Source of the DNA: Ceratodon purpureus
Taxonomy: Eukaryota; Streptophyta; Bryopsida; Pseudoditrichales; Ditrichaceae
Assembly: GCA_014871385.1 (NCBI GenBank)
Contig: CM026429.1
Span: 13,739,783 to 13,803,782 of the forward strand
Reading direction: 5' to 3'
DNA: 64,000 bases
Shown in pieces: positions 34,388 through 44,266 of the stretch (position 1 is its first letter; each line of letters begins with the position of its first letter). The notes under the pieces are model-generated. The model saw only the letters and a list, made by a program, of their open reading frames with translations, had not been told where the DNA came from and searched no databases. A program made the translations under genes and the position numbers.

Positions 34388-36147
34388 GACAATTCAGGAG
34401 TGGACAGGTTGTAGAGAGCACCGTATTTTCGAGACAAGTAGTCTAAGAAACACTTGGCATCAAGCTTGCTTCCAGTGACTTGCTCAATGAGTTCATCAGC
34501 CGTTTCATACAAAGAGCCCACAGAATGGATCTTGTCCCGCAACCATTCTCGAAGCTGCGAGAATTTGCCGTCCTGGATCTGTTTTCGGAGGCCTGGGATC
34601 TGCTTCTCGGCGGTCAGGAAGATCATGGAAGCGTAGACGGCGCCGAGAGTGTAAGTGGGGAAGTAGCCGAACAAGCCCATGCTCCAGTGAATGTCCTGCA
34701 AGCAACCTTCGACGTCGTCCTTGGGCACGATGCCCAGATACTCCTCCATCTTCTGGTTCCAAATTGCGGGAATGTCGGCAACTTGGAGGCTCCCATCGAG
34801 CAATCCCTTCTCGATCTCGAAGCGGAGCAGGATGTGGAGCGGGTACGAGACTTCGTCAGCTTCAACGCGGATCATTCCGGGCCTGACCTCGTTGATGAGC
34901 TTGTGGTAATCGCTGGCGGCGATGGCGGGGTTCAAGGAGTCCGAGAACCTGCGCTGCACCACTGGCCAGTAATGCTCCCAAAACTCCATGCTCATGCCCA
35001 CCTGCTTCTCCCACAGGAGAGATTGGCTCTCGTGCAGGCCCATGCCCGGCGGCTTCGACGCCGGCAACCCGTCCGCGCGCGCCTGTGCGTCCAACCCCTG
35101 CTCGTACAGCCCGTGACCTGCCTCGTGGAGCGTCGCCAACAAACCCGAGCTTAGCTCCGTCTCCCGGAACCGCGAAGTTATCCGGACATCGAACGGCGAG
35201 CCCACGGGGATCGTCATCGGGTGCGTGGAGACATCAAACCTGCCAGACGCGAAATCGAACCCTATCTCCTCTGCGAATTGCCTCGCGACCACCATCTGAG
35301 TGTCGACTGAAAGCTCCACGCCGTCGAGGAGGTCGTTGGTCGTATCAGATTTGGCTCGGATCTGCTTCACCAGGGCGATGAGTGGGGTTTTGAGCGAGGC
35401 GAAGAGGGGCTCCAGGCGCGCCACAGTCAAGCCGCGCTCGAAACGGTCGAGGCAGTAATCGTAGACATCCGTGCCGGGATCCGCCACGGCGGCGGTTTCC
35501 TCTCTAGCGATGTCGATCCACTCCTGGAGCACGGGCGCGAAGATGGCGAAGTCGTTCTCCTTCCGCGCCTTCTGCCACGCCGCGACGCCATTGGCTTCGA
35601 GCGCTGCCGCGCGCGCCGCGAGCTCCACGGGCTTCTTCTTCGTGCGGTTGTACTCACGGGCGGCCTCTCGCACCGACGCGATCTCCGCGGGCGTGAAGCC
35701 GTGCAGAGGCTCCGCGCGGGAGAGAGCCTCCAGCGCTGCCCCTATGGCGTCGCTCGTCTTGTGCGCGTGCGCGACGCGCGCGATGACCTCCTGCTGTGCG
35801 CCCCTGGTGGCCACGCCGTTGGGTGGCATGTACACTTGCTGGTCCCATGTGAGCAGCGCTGTTACTCCCTCCAGACAGCTGATCTCCTTCAGCTTCTCCT
35901 TCAGCTGCTCGAACGCCTCTCTTGCACCAGTGCTCCCTTCATCGCCACCCATGCTGATGCTGCTACTGCTATTGCTCGCCCTCGCCACCCCGAATCCTCC
36001 TCCTCTTCCTGGGACTCTAATACTAGCGCTCTCCCTGCGGAGATAGGGCAGGCCAGAGATGCTGCTACTATTCCTGCTCCTGCCGCTCCGGGTGGGGATG
36101 AGCGATGAGCGACAGCAGCAGTGCTGCCGCAGGGAGACCAGTGCCAT
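34375..36147 (-). CDS. M32 family metallocarboxypeptidase (carboxypeptidase Taq type), plastid-targeted
   Basis: Zinc carboxypeptidase that removes C-terminal residues from peptides, by family knowledge. One intronless 590-codon frame. Residues 1-70 are Ser/Arg-rich with few acidic residues (MALVSLRQHCCCRSSLIPT...), a typical chloroplast or mitochondrial transit peptide. The M32 domain follows at about 75-580, close to the roughly 500-residue norm. It has the HEAGH zinc motif at residues 341-345 and the family motif HESQS from residue 372 (LHESQSLLWEKQVG). Other conserved stretches are LLTWDQQVYMPP near the start and VRPGMIRVEADEVSYPLHI later. It is far richer in GC than its neighbours and has no intron while nearby genes have many, hinting at a bacterial or retro-copied origin. 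It lies head-to-head with HDS, 75 bases apart. Confidence 0.93.
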   Translation of the reverse strand: MALVSLRQHCCCRSSLIPTRSGRSRNSSSISGLPYLRRESASIRVPGRGGGFGVARASNSSSSISMGGDEGSTGAREAFEQLKEKLKEISCLEGVTALLTWDQQVYMPPNGVATRGAQQEVIARVAHAHKTSDAIGAALEALSRAEPLHGFTPAEIASVREAAREYNRTKKKPVELAARAAALEANGVAAWQKARKENDFAIFAPVLQEWIDIAREETAAVADPGTDVYDYCLDRFERGLTVARLEPLFASLKTPLIALVKQIRAKSDTTNDLLDGVELSVDTQMVVARQFAEEIGFDFASGRFDVSTHPMTIPVGSPFDVRITSRFRETELSSGLLATLHEAGHGLYEQGLDAQARADGLPASKPPGMGLHESQSLLWEKQVGMSMEFWEHYWPVVQRRFSDSLNPAIAASDYHKLINEVRPGMIRVEADEVSYPLHILLRFEIEKGLLDGSLQVADIPAIWNQKMEEYLGIVPKDDVEGCLQDIHWSMGLFGYFPTYTLGAVYASMIFLTAEKQIPGLRKQIQDGKFSQLREWLRDKIHSVGSLYETADELIEQVTGSKLDAKCFLDYLSRKYGALYNLSTPELSTSR

Positions 36148-36222
36148 CGCTCCTCGTAAGTTACGTCTCCACCCAAGCTCTCAGTTTCTCGTCACCTTCA
36201 TCAGTGCTTGAAAACCCGCCGG
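36148..36222. promoter_or_regulatory. 75-bp gap between diverging M32 and HDS start codons
   Basis: Too short for two separate promoters, so each leader or promoter must extend into the other transcription unit. The + frame upstream of the HDS ATG is open back to 36160, and a possible acceptor TTCATCAG ends at 36203. Confidence 0.5.
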
Positions 36223-39200
36223 ATGAAAGTTGCCGAGTGCTTTGACAAGATTCGTATCAACCCTGGCAACTTTGGTGAGCACATTCGCGCCTGGTGCCCT
36301 ATCTCCAAGCACGTTCTTTTGTGCACCATGCAGCCCCTCAATTCTTTTCAAATACGCAGTGTGTTTTTGGTCTAAACAGGACGGCTACATAGCCAAGGTT
36401 TTCTGATAAATGCGGAGTATCTATTACTTTAGCATATCATAATGTGCACGGTTGGTATATTATTAGTTTTAAAATCTTTTTCAATATTGCGCTTAATTAC
36501 GCATTCTTGCCATTACACATTGTCACTGAGTCCAACTCCCGCTGCTTCGCAGCTGATCGGCGCGCCCAGTTTGAGAAATTGGAGTACACAGAAGCTGACT
36601 ACCAGGATGAACTACAGCATATCGAAGAGGTATGTAACAATGGAATCTATCAGTGATAACGAAGTTCTTATGTTACCTTTGTGAGAAGATGTCAAAGTTA
36701 AATAGACTTGGTGGCGGCCAATGACGTCCAATGGTTTACGTGCATCAGGTATTTACTCCTTTAGTGGAAAAGTGCAAGAAGTATGGAAGAGCCATGCGCA
36801 TAGGGACAAACCATGGAAGTTTATCTGATCGCATTATGAGCTACTATGGTGACTCTCCAAGAGGCATGGTAAGTTTCTTTTCTTTTAAAAGTTTGACAGT
36901 AGACCTTATGGATAGTTTTTTTGGATGATCTACATTGAGAAACGAAATTATGATCTTACTAGAAATTCAGTTATTATATTCTGTAAACGCTGCTATCATT
37001 CAGGAGCTCGTCGTCCATGAGCTCACTAGAAATTTTGGTTTTGAATATAATTTCTGGGCTTTTACAGTCTCATTCAATTTTTTGTTGGAAGTTGAACAGC
37101 ATCATCGATGTTTACTAACCAACAATGCTGCAAGCAGATGTTTGGTTAGCGTAGGACTTGACGGAGAATCTAAAGCGACTTGTCAAATATGGCTTCCGCA
37201 GGTAGAGTCGGCCTTTGAGTTTGCAAGGATTTGCCGCAAACATGACTATCACAATTTCGTGTTTTCAATGAAAGCAAGCAACCCAGTGGTAATGGTTCAA
37301 GCATACCGACTTCTTGTGTCGGAGATGTATTTGAACGACTGGGACTATCCATTGCATCTTGGTGTCACTGAGGCTGGAGAGGGAGAAGATGGTCGCATGA
37401 AGTCAGCGATCGGCATTGGTGCCTTACTCCAGGTTCGATATTTCTGCATGTCTGTGTTGAAATAATGGAGGTCCAACTGTTTGACAACTCTATTCTAAAA
37501 ATTTCTGGAAGCAATTCAGACTTCCGATCTTGTTTAGGCCTTTCTTCAGTGTATGGACTGGATGTGCTATCCTTCAGTATTCACCGACATATGATTTTCC
37601 TGCAGGATGGTCTAGGTGACACCATTCGTGTTTCATTGACTGAAGCTCCTGAAGAGGAAATCGATCCTTGCACAAAGCTTGCTAACCTCGGCATGAAGAT
37701 ATCAGCAGAGCAGAAAGGAGTGGTGAGTCTGCACCACATGTTCGTCTGTAATTTGTCTGAGCATTGGCTACAAAAAAGATCTCTGGGTCACTCCAATCTT
37801 CTCATTAAATACGTTGTCCAGGCTCAAGTTATATATTTTGATAAAAATCAGGTGGTCGATTTTAACCTGAATATGAAGAAACTATCCTGAAGCTGATGGT
37901 CGTATATGGAGGTTAAACATCTAGGTTGATTTCATATTTTCCGCATTGATATTGAACGTAGAATTCTCTAGGTTGTGACGTTTAGTGAAAGAAAGTTAAT
38001 GTCGAATGGCTATCTTGTGATTTTTAGGCTGAATTTCAAGAGAAGCACAGGCGGTACTTTGACTTTCAACGGCGGACTGGTCAACTTCCACTGCAGAAAG
38101 AGGTTAGTTCATGCCTTGTGCACGTATTGACTGCTTATTTGTAGTGACAGAAAATTAGCTGTACTGGCATGCAAGGTTGCGTGAAATTAGCTTTATACAT
38201 GTTTATGTCTCGATTGAGCTTTGCATGATCATGCAAGTTTAGGGCTGGCATGTAGCTTTTTATGTATTGGCTGTTAAAATTTTCTGTCTCATTGTTAGAC
38301 AATTTATTTCTACTTAAGTTCTAAATTTTCCTCTTCCTCCCGTAGAAGGTATTGCGACTTTAAAGGACTTCTTAGGGAGAGCGTGAGTTTAAAAACCTTG
38401 CCATCTGAAAATCGGTTTTTTATTTGTACCTGAACTTCTATTTACCAGCAATCGGATGTTGGCACTTGACAGGGGGAGTTGGTAGACTACAGGAACGTGC
38501 TGCACCGTGATGGCTCTGTTTTGATGTCAGTCACGCTGGATCAATTGAAGGTAATACGACTTTTAGTTGTACATTCTCGTATATTTACTAGAGCGTTCAA
38601 AATTTCTGCTGTAGAAATCGATGAGCCGTTCAGCAATGTTTTGGACTCGAAATCATTCGAAGTTTCACAGTGAATATAGGTCGTCTGGATTTGATTGTGT
38701 TGATGCACATCTTATCAGTTGTGAGTGTTTTTTTAAAGAAATATGAATCTTTCTGTTCATCACTCTAGCTATTGTTGCTGTGTGCAGAATCCAGAAACCC
38801 TATATAGAAACCTGGCTACCAAGCTGATCATCGGTATGCCTTACAAGGTAATCCTAATGATATATATATGCAGCCATTGAATACAATAATATTTTCACTG
38901 TAATTCCCATCTTAGGTTAAAGTGGAAAATGAAGTACATGGTATCAGAGTGTTGTCTATTCTACGCTGCTCTAGTGAGATGCCGACTTGACTTCTTCTTT
39001 GGTTTTGCCTTTGTAACTAAGCAGGCTTATTCTCTATTCAAATTCATGCACACGGTGTTTGATGCAGAGAGCTCATAAGATGTTAGATTTATGTGCCATG
39101 TACTTTTTTGTACGATATTGGGCGCTGAAACCGTCTTTATCTGTTGGATGCAGGATTTGGCTACCGTCGACACTATTCTCTTGAATAAACTACCAGCTGT

Positions 39201-41286
39201 TGGAGACAAAGCATCGGTCAGTGAAACATGTTATCATATAGGATATTTGGATCCATTTAGATATTCCGTAGGTCAGTGGTCTGTCTTGATGCTTTTGACT
39301 AGATTACGCTCTATCGGTATCCTCTGACTTGCTTGATGATCTGCTCATGATGCAGAGATTGGCAGTGAAGAGATTGACGGACGTTGGCATAGGAGTGCTG
39401 ACTCCCCTAACTGAGCAGCTTGCTAATCCACTTCCACATGCTATGGCTCTCGCTACCCTTGATGAAATTTTCTCTGGAGCTCACAAAGAGCTGCCTGCAG
39501 GTATACCAACAAGTTTTGTTTAGCACATACTTTATTATCAAATTTATTTCAAATACCTGATGAATATAATTATGAGGTCAAGACTCGTGATCATTATTAG
39601 TAGGAGACAGGAGGAACAAGTCTATATCCTATGATTTAGTTGATTCAATTTTTTGTATCCTTGCTAACAGTTTAAAATATGTTTTCAGGCACTCGACTTG
39701 CAGTTACCCTTCGTGGAGATGAACCCGAAGAGAGACTTGAAATGCTGAAAGATTTGGATCTCATTATGTTGTTACAATATCTTCCAGAAGGTGATGAGAA
39801 GGCAAGCCGTGCACATGCTTCACGGAGGTAGGTCTTAGCCTCAGTTATCTTTGACCATGTCATTCTGTGCGGTACCTGGTTTTTAACTTGTAGCTGGGTC
39901 TCTCATTGCAATTATTGGTTGTAGTACGGAGCATACTAGTCTGTGGGTTAGTTCAGCACCTGAAAAATGTGTTTTTGCATCAATTTTCTGTGAAATCTAT
40001 GCAGGTTGTTTGAGTATCTGCAGACGAATGAGCTGAACTTCCCAGTCATTCATCATCTTCGATTCCCTGCAAACACTGACAGGTATTTAAGGTGGCGTAT
40101 TTGTGGAAAGATCACTGTCAAGATTATCGACTCTATTACTTCTACAACTAAATTACATTAATATAGAAGCTTTTATATAACTCGATATTAACCTTTAGAG
40201 TAAAATAAATAGGATTAAAAGTTATTCTACACTCTGCAGAGACGATTTGGTTATCAAGGCAGGCAGTGAAGCCGGCGCTATGCTTGTGGATGGCCTGGGA
40301 GATGGAGTCTTACTGGAAGCTGCTGATCTGGACTTCGAATTCCTGAGAAATACATCATTTGGCATGCTTCAAGGATGCCGGATGCGCAATACAAAGACAG
40401 TGAGTTCTTTGAGCTTTTTGCTTCTGAAAGGATAATAGAAGACCAAGTTTTCTCTGGAGCAGCTTTATAATCTGAATGATTATGTTTTGAGACGTGCATG
40501 TGTATCGTTCAGTACTATTATTTGCTCACGCTAGAATAAGTTGGAGCTGCACTTAATTAAAATATTGATGGAGATACCCAGGAAATCGGAAATGACGTTA
40601 AACATCAGAAATGTGGATTCTTAACATCGGATCTGATGCTTGCTTGCTTAATACAAGAGTGGGAATTTTTCATCTTTTAGATTCTTGGTGCTTTGTTCTC
40701 AGCAATTCATATCTTTCTGTGACTGCTGCCAGCTCTTCTAATCATTTTTTCATTGGGCTCAGGAATACGTGTCTTGCCCATCTTGTGGAAGGACGCTCTT
40801 TGATCTTCAGGACGTTAGTGCAGAAATTAGGGAGAAGACTGACCACTTGCCTGGTGTATCGGTACGTCAACTGCACACATTGTAACCTTATTATTTCTTT
40901 CAACCACAATTATAAGCACTTTCGGTCCGAGTTCATAATAGTTTCAACTAACTAAAGTTATTGCGATTTCCTTCCGCAGATTGCTATCATGGGTTGCATT
41001 GTGAATGGTCCTGGAGAAATGGCAGATGCTGACTTTGGATACGTGGGTGGGGCTCCCGGAAAAATTGATCTCTATGTCGGCAAGGTATATTCACGATTCT
41101 CATTTCCACATTTCATCGCGCTCGTATTTCTGCTTATCACTCAGTTGAGCTCATTTTAGGTTAAAACGTTTAAATTTGCAGGAAGTAGTCAGGAGAGGTA
41201 TTGCCATGGAGAAAGCTACCAATGAACTCATTTCCCTCATCAAGGAGCATGGTCGTTGGGTAGATCCAGAACCAACTGAAAATTAA
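36223..41286 (+). CDS. HDS: 4-hydroxy-3-methylbut-2-enyl diphosphate synthase (HDS/IspG), N-terminally truncated
   Basis: Plastid MEP-pathway enzyme that reduces MEcPP to HMBPP with ferredoxin electrons. Sixteen exons keep phase: 36223-36274, 36553-36629, 36749-36868, 37202-37432, 37606-37722, 38028-38102, 38473-38550, 38788-38847, 39154-39216, 39356-39500, 39689-39827, 40005-40082, 40240-40399, 40763-40861, 40980-41084 and 41182-41286, giving 567 residues. Identity to plant HDS begins abruptly at [15 protein letters not shown] and runs to the end. The plant-specific central insert and the 4Fe-4S site (Cys470, Cys473, Cys504, Glu511) are intact. Roughly the first 170-190 residues of a normal 740-residue plant HDS are missing: the transit peptide and the start of the TIM barrel. 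They are not recognisable upstream. As written it starts at ATG 36223, but 36230 could instead be an internal exon start after AAAG. It is therefore a truncated copy or a gene with distant first exons. Confidence 0.9.
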
Positions 41287-41500
41287 GTGAGGACCTTCGA
41301 GGATATCAGTTAAGCGAAAGCTCACAAATTTTATAAGACGCCGTTAGCTCATTTTTAATATTGAGCATGTTTTTGCTATGATTACAGTTGTAGGGCACTT
41401 ACGGCCAAAAAAGTAGAGATATCATGCAACTGAGGCTATTATTATAGGAGGTTGTTAAATTGTGAATTACAAGGATAGAAGGTGCTGCTCCCTCGTCACT
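41287..41500. other. HDS 3' untranslated region and left flank of the foldback element
   Basis: Short spacer. No gene or clear target-site duplication was seen at the boundary. Confidence 0.6.
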
Positions 41501-42385
41501 AGCCAGCCTCGAAATCGAGGACTGGCTAGGGCGATCGGGGCCGTCGATCTCAAGGGAACAATCTAGTCCGTCCGATCCTTTGTCAATGGTGGGGGCCCGC
41601 GAAGAGGAAGAAATCAACTGTTCACTGTGAATTTAATATTAGTCACATGTGACAGAATGGCATGGGGATGCATGCGGACGGGTATGCATCGGGCTGGGGG
41701 CTTGGGGCTTGGGGCTTGGGGCTTGGGACTGGGTAGTGGGGGCTGGGGGCTGGGGGCTTGGGGCTTGGGGCTTGGGGCTGGGTAGTGGGGGCTGGGGGCT
41801 TGGGGCTTGGGGCTGGGGTGTGGGGGCTGGGGGCTTGGGTCTTGGGGGTTGCGGGCTTGGGGGCTTGGGTCTTGGGTGTGGGGGCTTGGGGCTAGGGTGT
41901 GGGGGCTTGGGTGTGGGGGCTTGGGGCTGGGGGCTTGGGTCTTGGGGGTTGCGGGCTTGGGGGCTTGGGGCTCGGAGGTTGGGGGCTTGATGTAATGGCT
42001 TGGGTTAGGGGCTTGGAGGTAGCTGGGGCTTTGTGGAGGAAAGTCTGGGGTTGGTTAATGAACAAGGACATGGGTTTCAAATTAATTCTATTATGCTTAT
42101 GGTTATGTAAATTTGTTATTTATTTACATGAGTCTTTATCAAAAATTTGATGATATTTATTTTTGAATATAATCAAATATAAGACGATATATTTTTAAAA
42201 ATTAATCATTTCAAGCTTTGTGCTCACTTTAATATTAAAAAGATATCATGTAGTTTGTGTAATAATTGAATTTTTTTGAAATTAAAATAAATTTGTAACT
42301 TTTTTGTTTTCCTATTACTTGAAGTGCATGAATAAGTTAAAGATTTTCAAAGATGATAGTTTCAATGTATCTAATGTGATTTATC
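41501..42385 (+). repeat. Left inverted-repeat arm of the foldback element
   Basis: In order: terminal hairpin, a GC-rich unique block to about 41690, the G-rich minisatellite to about 42030, then an AT-rich unique block ending GTGATTTATC. Just inside, 42402-42447 is a diverged inverted copy of 42329-42373, so the inner edge has also been rearranged. Confidence 0.93.
41690..42030 (+). repeat. GGGGCTT-type minisatellite in the left arm
   Basis: Dozens of units of the heptamer GGGGCTT, mixed with GGGGGCT, GGGTAGTG, GGGGTGT and GGGTCTT variants. Regular runs of three to five G on one strand could form G-quadruplexes. The Gly/Leu/Trp-rich frames read from it are a by-product of the repeat. Confidence 0.97.
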
Positions 42386-42664
42386 TATAGTATTGGGGTT
42401 AGAGACATTGAAATTATCATTTTTGAAAGTTAATTACTTCTTCATGGAATGTCCAGCTAGGATATATAATCATACACTTGAATTTTCTTAAGTAAATTTT
42501 ATACAATGCATAATTAGAAAACGCACAAATTTTGGAATTACATTCTATAAATAATTTGAAAAGTTACAATAACCATAGTAGGATGGTAGCAAAACCACCA
42601 CCACAGAGACATTTATTATATATCAATCTTCTATACGAAGTTGCATTGCTTTGCCTTTATATGT

Positions 42665-43168
42665 TCAATAAAAATTCAACTCTTTGAAAAACAATTCCAA
42701 ATCTTCTTCACCTTCACAATTATCTTTTTCTAGTGCACCACTATCACTACCTTTTGCAATAACATATTGGCAATTGTGACACTCCCTAAACCCTAAACCG
42801 TCAAAGAATATGTTCAGTCCTTCACATTTGGGACATTCTTCTTGGCATAACTTTGGCAATTTCACCCTTGTGCGTTTCTTTTGCACTAGTTGTCTTTGTC
42901 GTAGTACTTTGATTCCACCACCTGGTCTTAGTAATTGAATTATTTGTTCTTCTCCGCTATGCAAGTCTTTGTAATTCAATTTTCTTTTCTTCTTCTTGTG
43001 GCTTCCATGTCCAAGTCTTGTATTCGTAACATGGACTTGAATAGGGGTAATACTTCCACCCCATCTTGGCAAAGAGATTCGATTTGGCTTTGGTACTAAG
43101 CCCATGTTTTCTAGGAACACTGCCAAAAACATTTCTCTTGCCCTCTTAATTGCTTCACGTTGCTCCAT
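42665..43168 (-). CDS. Zinc-ribbon protein ORF inside the foldback element (167 aa)
   Basis: A complete frame from ATG 43168 to the stop, in otherwise AT-rich DNA. The first 60 residues are basic (MEQREAIKRAREMF...), followed by a KKKKRKL cluster that looks like a nuclear signal. A four-cysteine zinc ribbon spans about residues 113-134: CPKC, 14 residues, CHNC. The tail is acidic (GEEDLELFF). The length, ordered basic-zinc-acidic layout and lack of internal stops argue for a real or recently real gene. No transposase catalytic domain is present. The start codon lies two bases from the TTAA that bounds the neighbouring piggyBac-like element, so its promoter may have been separated by that insertion or supplied by it. 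Function unknown. Confidence 0.55.
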   Translation of the reverse strand: MEQREAIKRAREMFLAVFLENMGLVPKPNRISLPRWGGSITPIQVHVTNTRLGHGSHKKKKRKLNYKDLHSGEEQIIQLLRPGGGIKVLRQRQLVQKKRTRVKLPKLCQEECPKCEGLNIFFDGLGFRECHNCQYVIAKGSDSGALEKDNCEGEEDLELFFKELNFY

Positions 43169-43170
43169 TC

Positions 43171-44106
43171 TTAACCCCTAAGTGCCCAGGAAAGCCAAAA
43201 CGGCTTGTTGCTGTTTTGGTCAATCTAGATAAAGGGGTTAAAATTGATATTTTTGCCTAAGTTTTTTACTGGATGCTCCTTGTACTGCAAAGTGTATGTG
43301 GTAAAATTTGCAAAGCCAAATTCCAATTTTAAGACCTTCATCTAGAAATATTAGGTTTCAAGTCCAAAACATGCAGCTTTAAATTAGGCTTTTTTGTAAA
43401 AACAATACTTGAAATATGTTCATAACCAAACCACCACTCAAATTCCAAAGAGACCCAAGTCAAAAAATATCCCAATTTTACAAGGGCAGCCTCTAAAAAT
43501 TACAAAGACAAGCTTCAATATTTTCAGTAATTTTTGAATTACTTCTTTCAAAATTCGTCAAAATTTGAGATTTTGAAATTTTTCAAAAATAATTTGGCTC
43601 AAAAATCAAAAACTTCTAAATGCACCTAACAACCATTCAGATTTTTCTAAAACCAAATATACGTGACGTCATGCATGTTTTACTATATCAACGTTTTTAG
43701 ACCTGCTTCTAGAAAACAATTTTTATGAGAGCCAAAAAAAGGAATGAGTCTCTCAAATTTTCCATGGAGGTACTCAGCTTGATTACCTACATGGGAAAAA
43801 ACATGGGCAAAATGTTTGGGGTAACAGTCTTCAACTCCCCCTTTGCACCATTTTGACTATGTCATTCAACCAATGCCCAAAAAAAGTTTTGCTGCAACTT
43901 TGAATATTATAATCTCTAAGATGGTAAACATCTAAAGGCTGAAAATTTTATCAGTATTTCTAAAGAAGGTTTAGTACAAGATCTTACGGCTGGATGTCTA
44001 AAAAAAGCAAATTTGTTTGGTTCAAATTGTCGTTTCTACAAGGTGGTCAAAAATCACTATTTTGGAGGTTTTGAGATCCAAAACATGCTTGGGCACTTAG
44101 GGTTAA
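43171..44106. mobile_element. Non-autonomous piggyBac-like element with TTAA ends (936 bp)
   Basis: The left end reads TTAACCCCTAAGTGCCCAGG. The right end, reversed, reads TTAACCCTAAGTGCCCAAGC: inverted repeats of about 16 bases with one C indel, each preceded by TTAA. TTAA target sites and termini starting CCY define the piggyBac superfamily. The interior is AT-rich and has no long ORF, so it would depend on a transposase elsewhere. It sits entirely within the loop of the foldback element, next to the zinc-ribbon ORF. Confidence 0.65.
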
Positions 44107-44266
44107 AACATCATATTTTTTCCTTGGACAATTTTGTGTTGCAGTCACGTTTGATATCTTCATAACCAACTCCCTTACAAAACCAACTCCATCGTAATCA
44201 AAATCGTTGTGGGTCAAAATCAACTCCATTAATCAATTCCATCAAAATCAATTCCATTAGATTATG

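Noticed and set aside
34480-36108. Several + strand frames up to 224 codons over the M32 gene
   Set aside because: They are shadows of the GC-rich M32 coding sequence, which has a complete family match on the minus strand.
41690-42030. Interstitial telomere array
   Set aside because: The unit is GGGGCTT, not the plant TTTAGGG repeat, and it is confined to the inverted arms.
41649-42150. Gly/Leu/Trp-rich and Pro/Lys-rich frames across the minisatellites (also 44552-44925)
   Set aside because: Heptamer repeats without stops stay open in several frames; the peptides only reflect the repeat.
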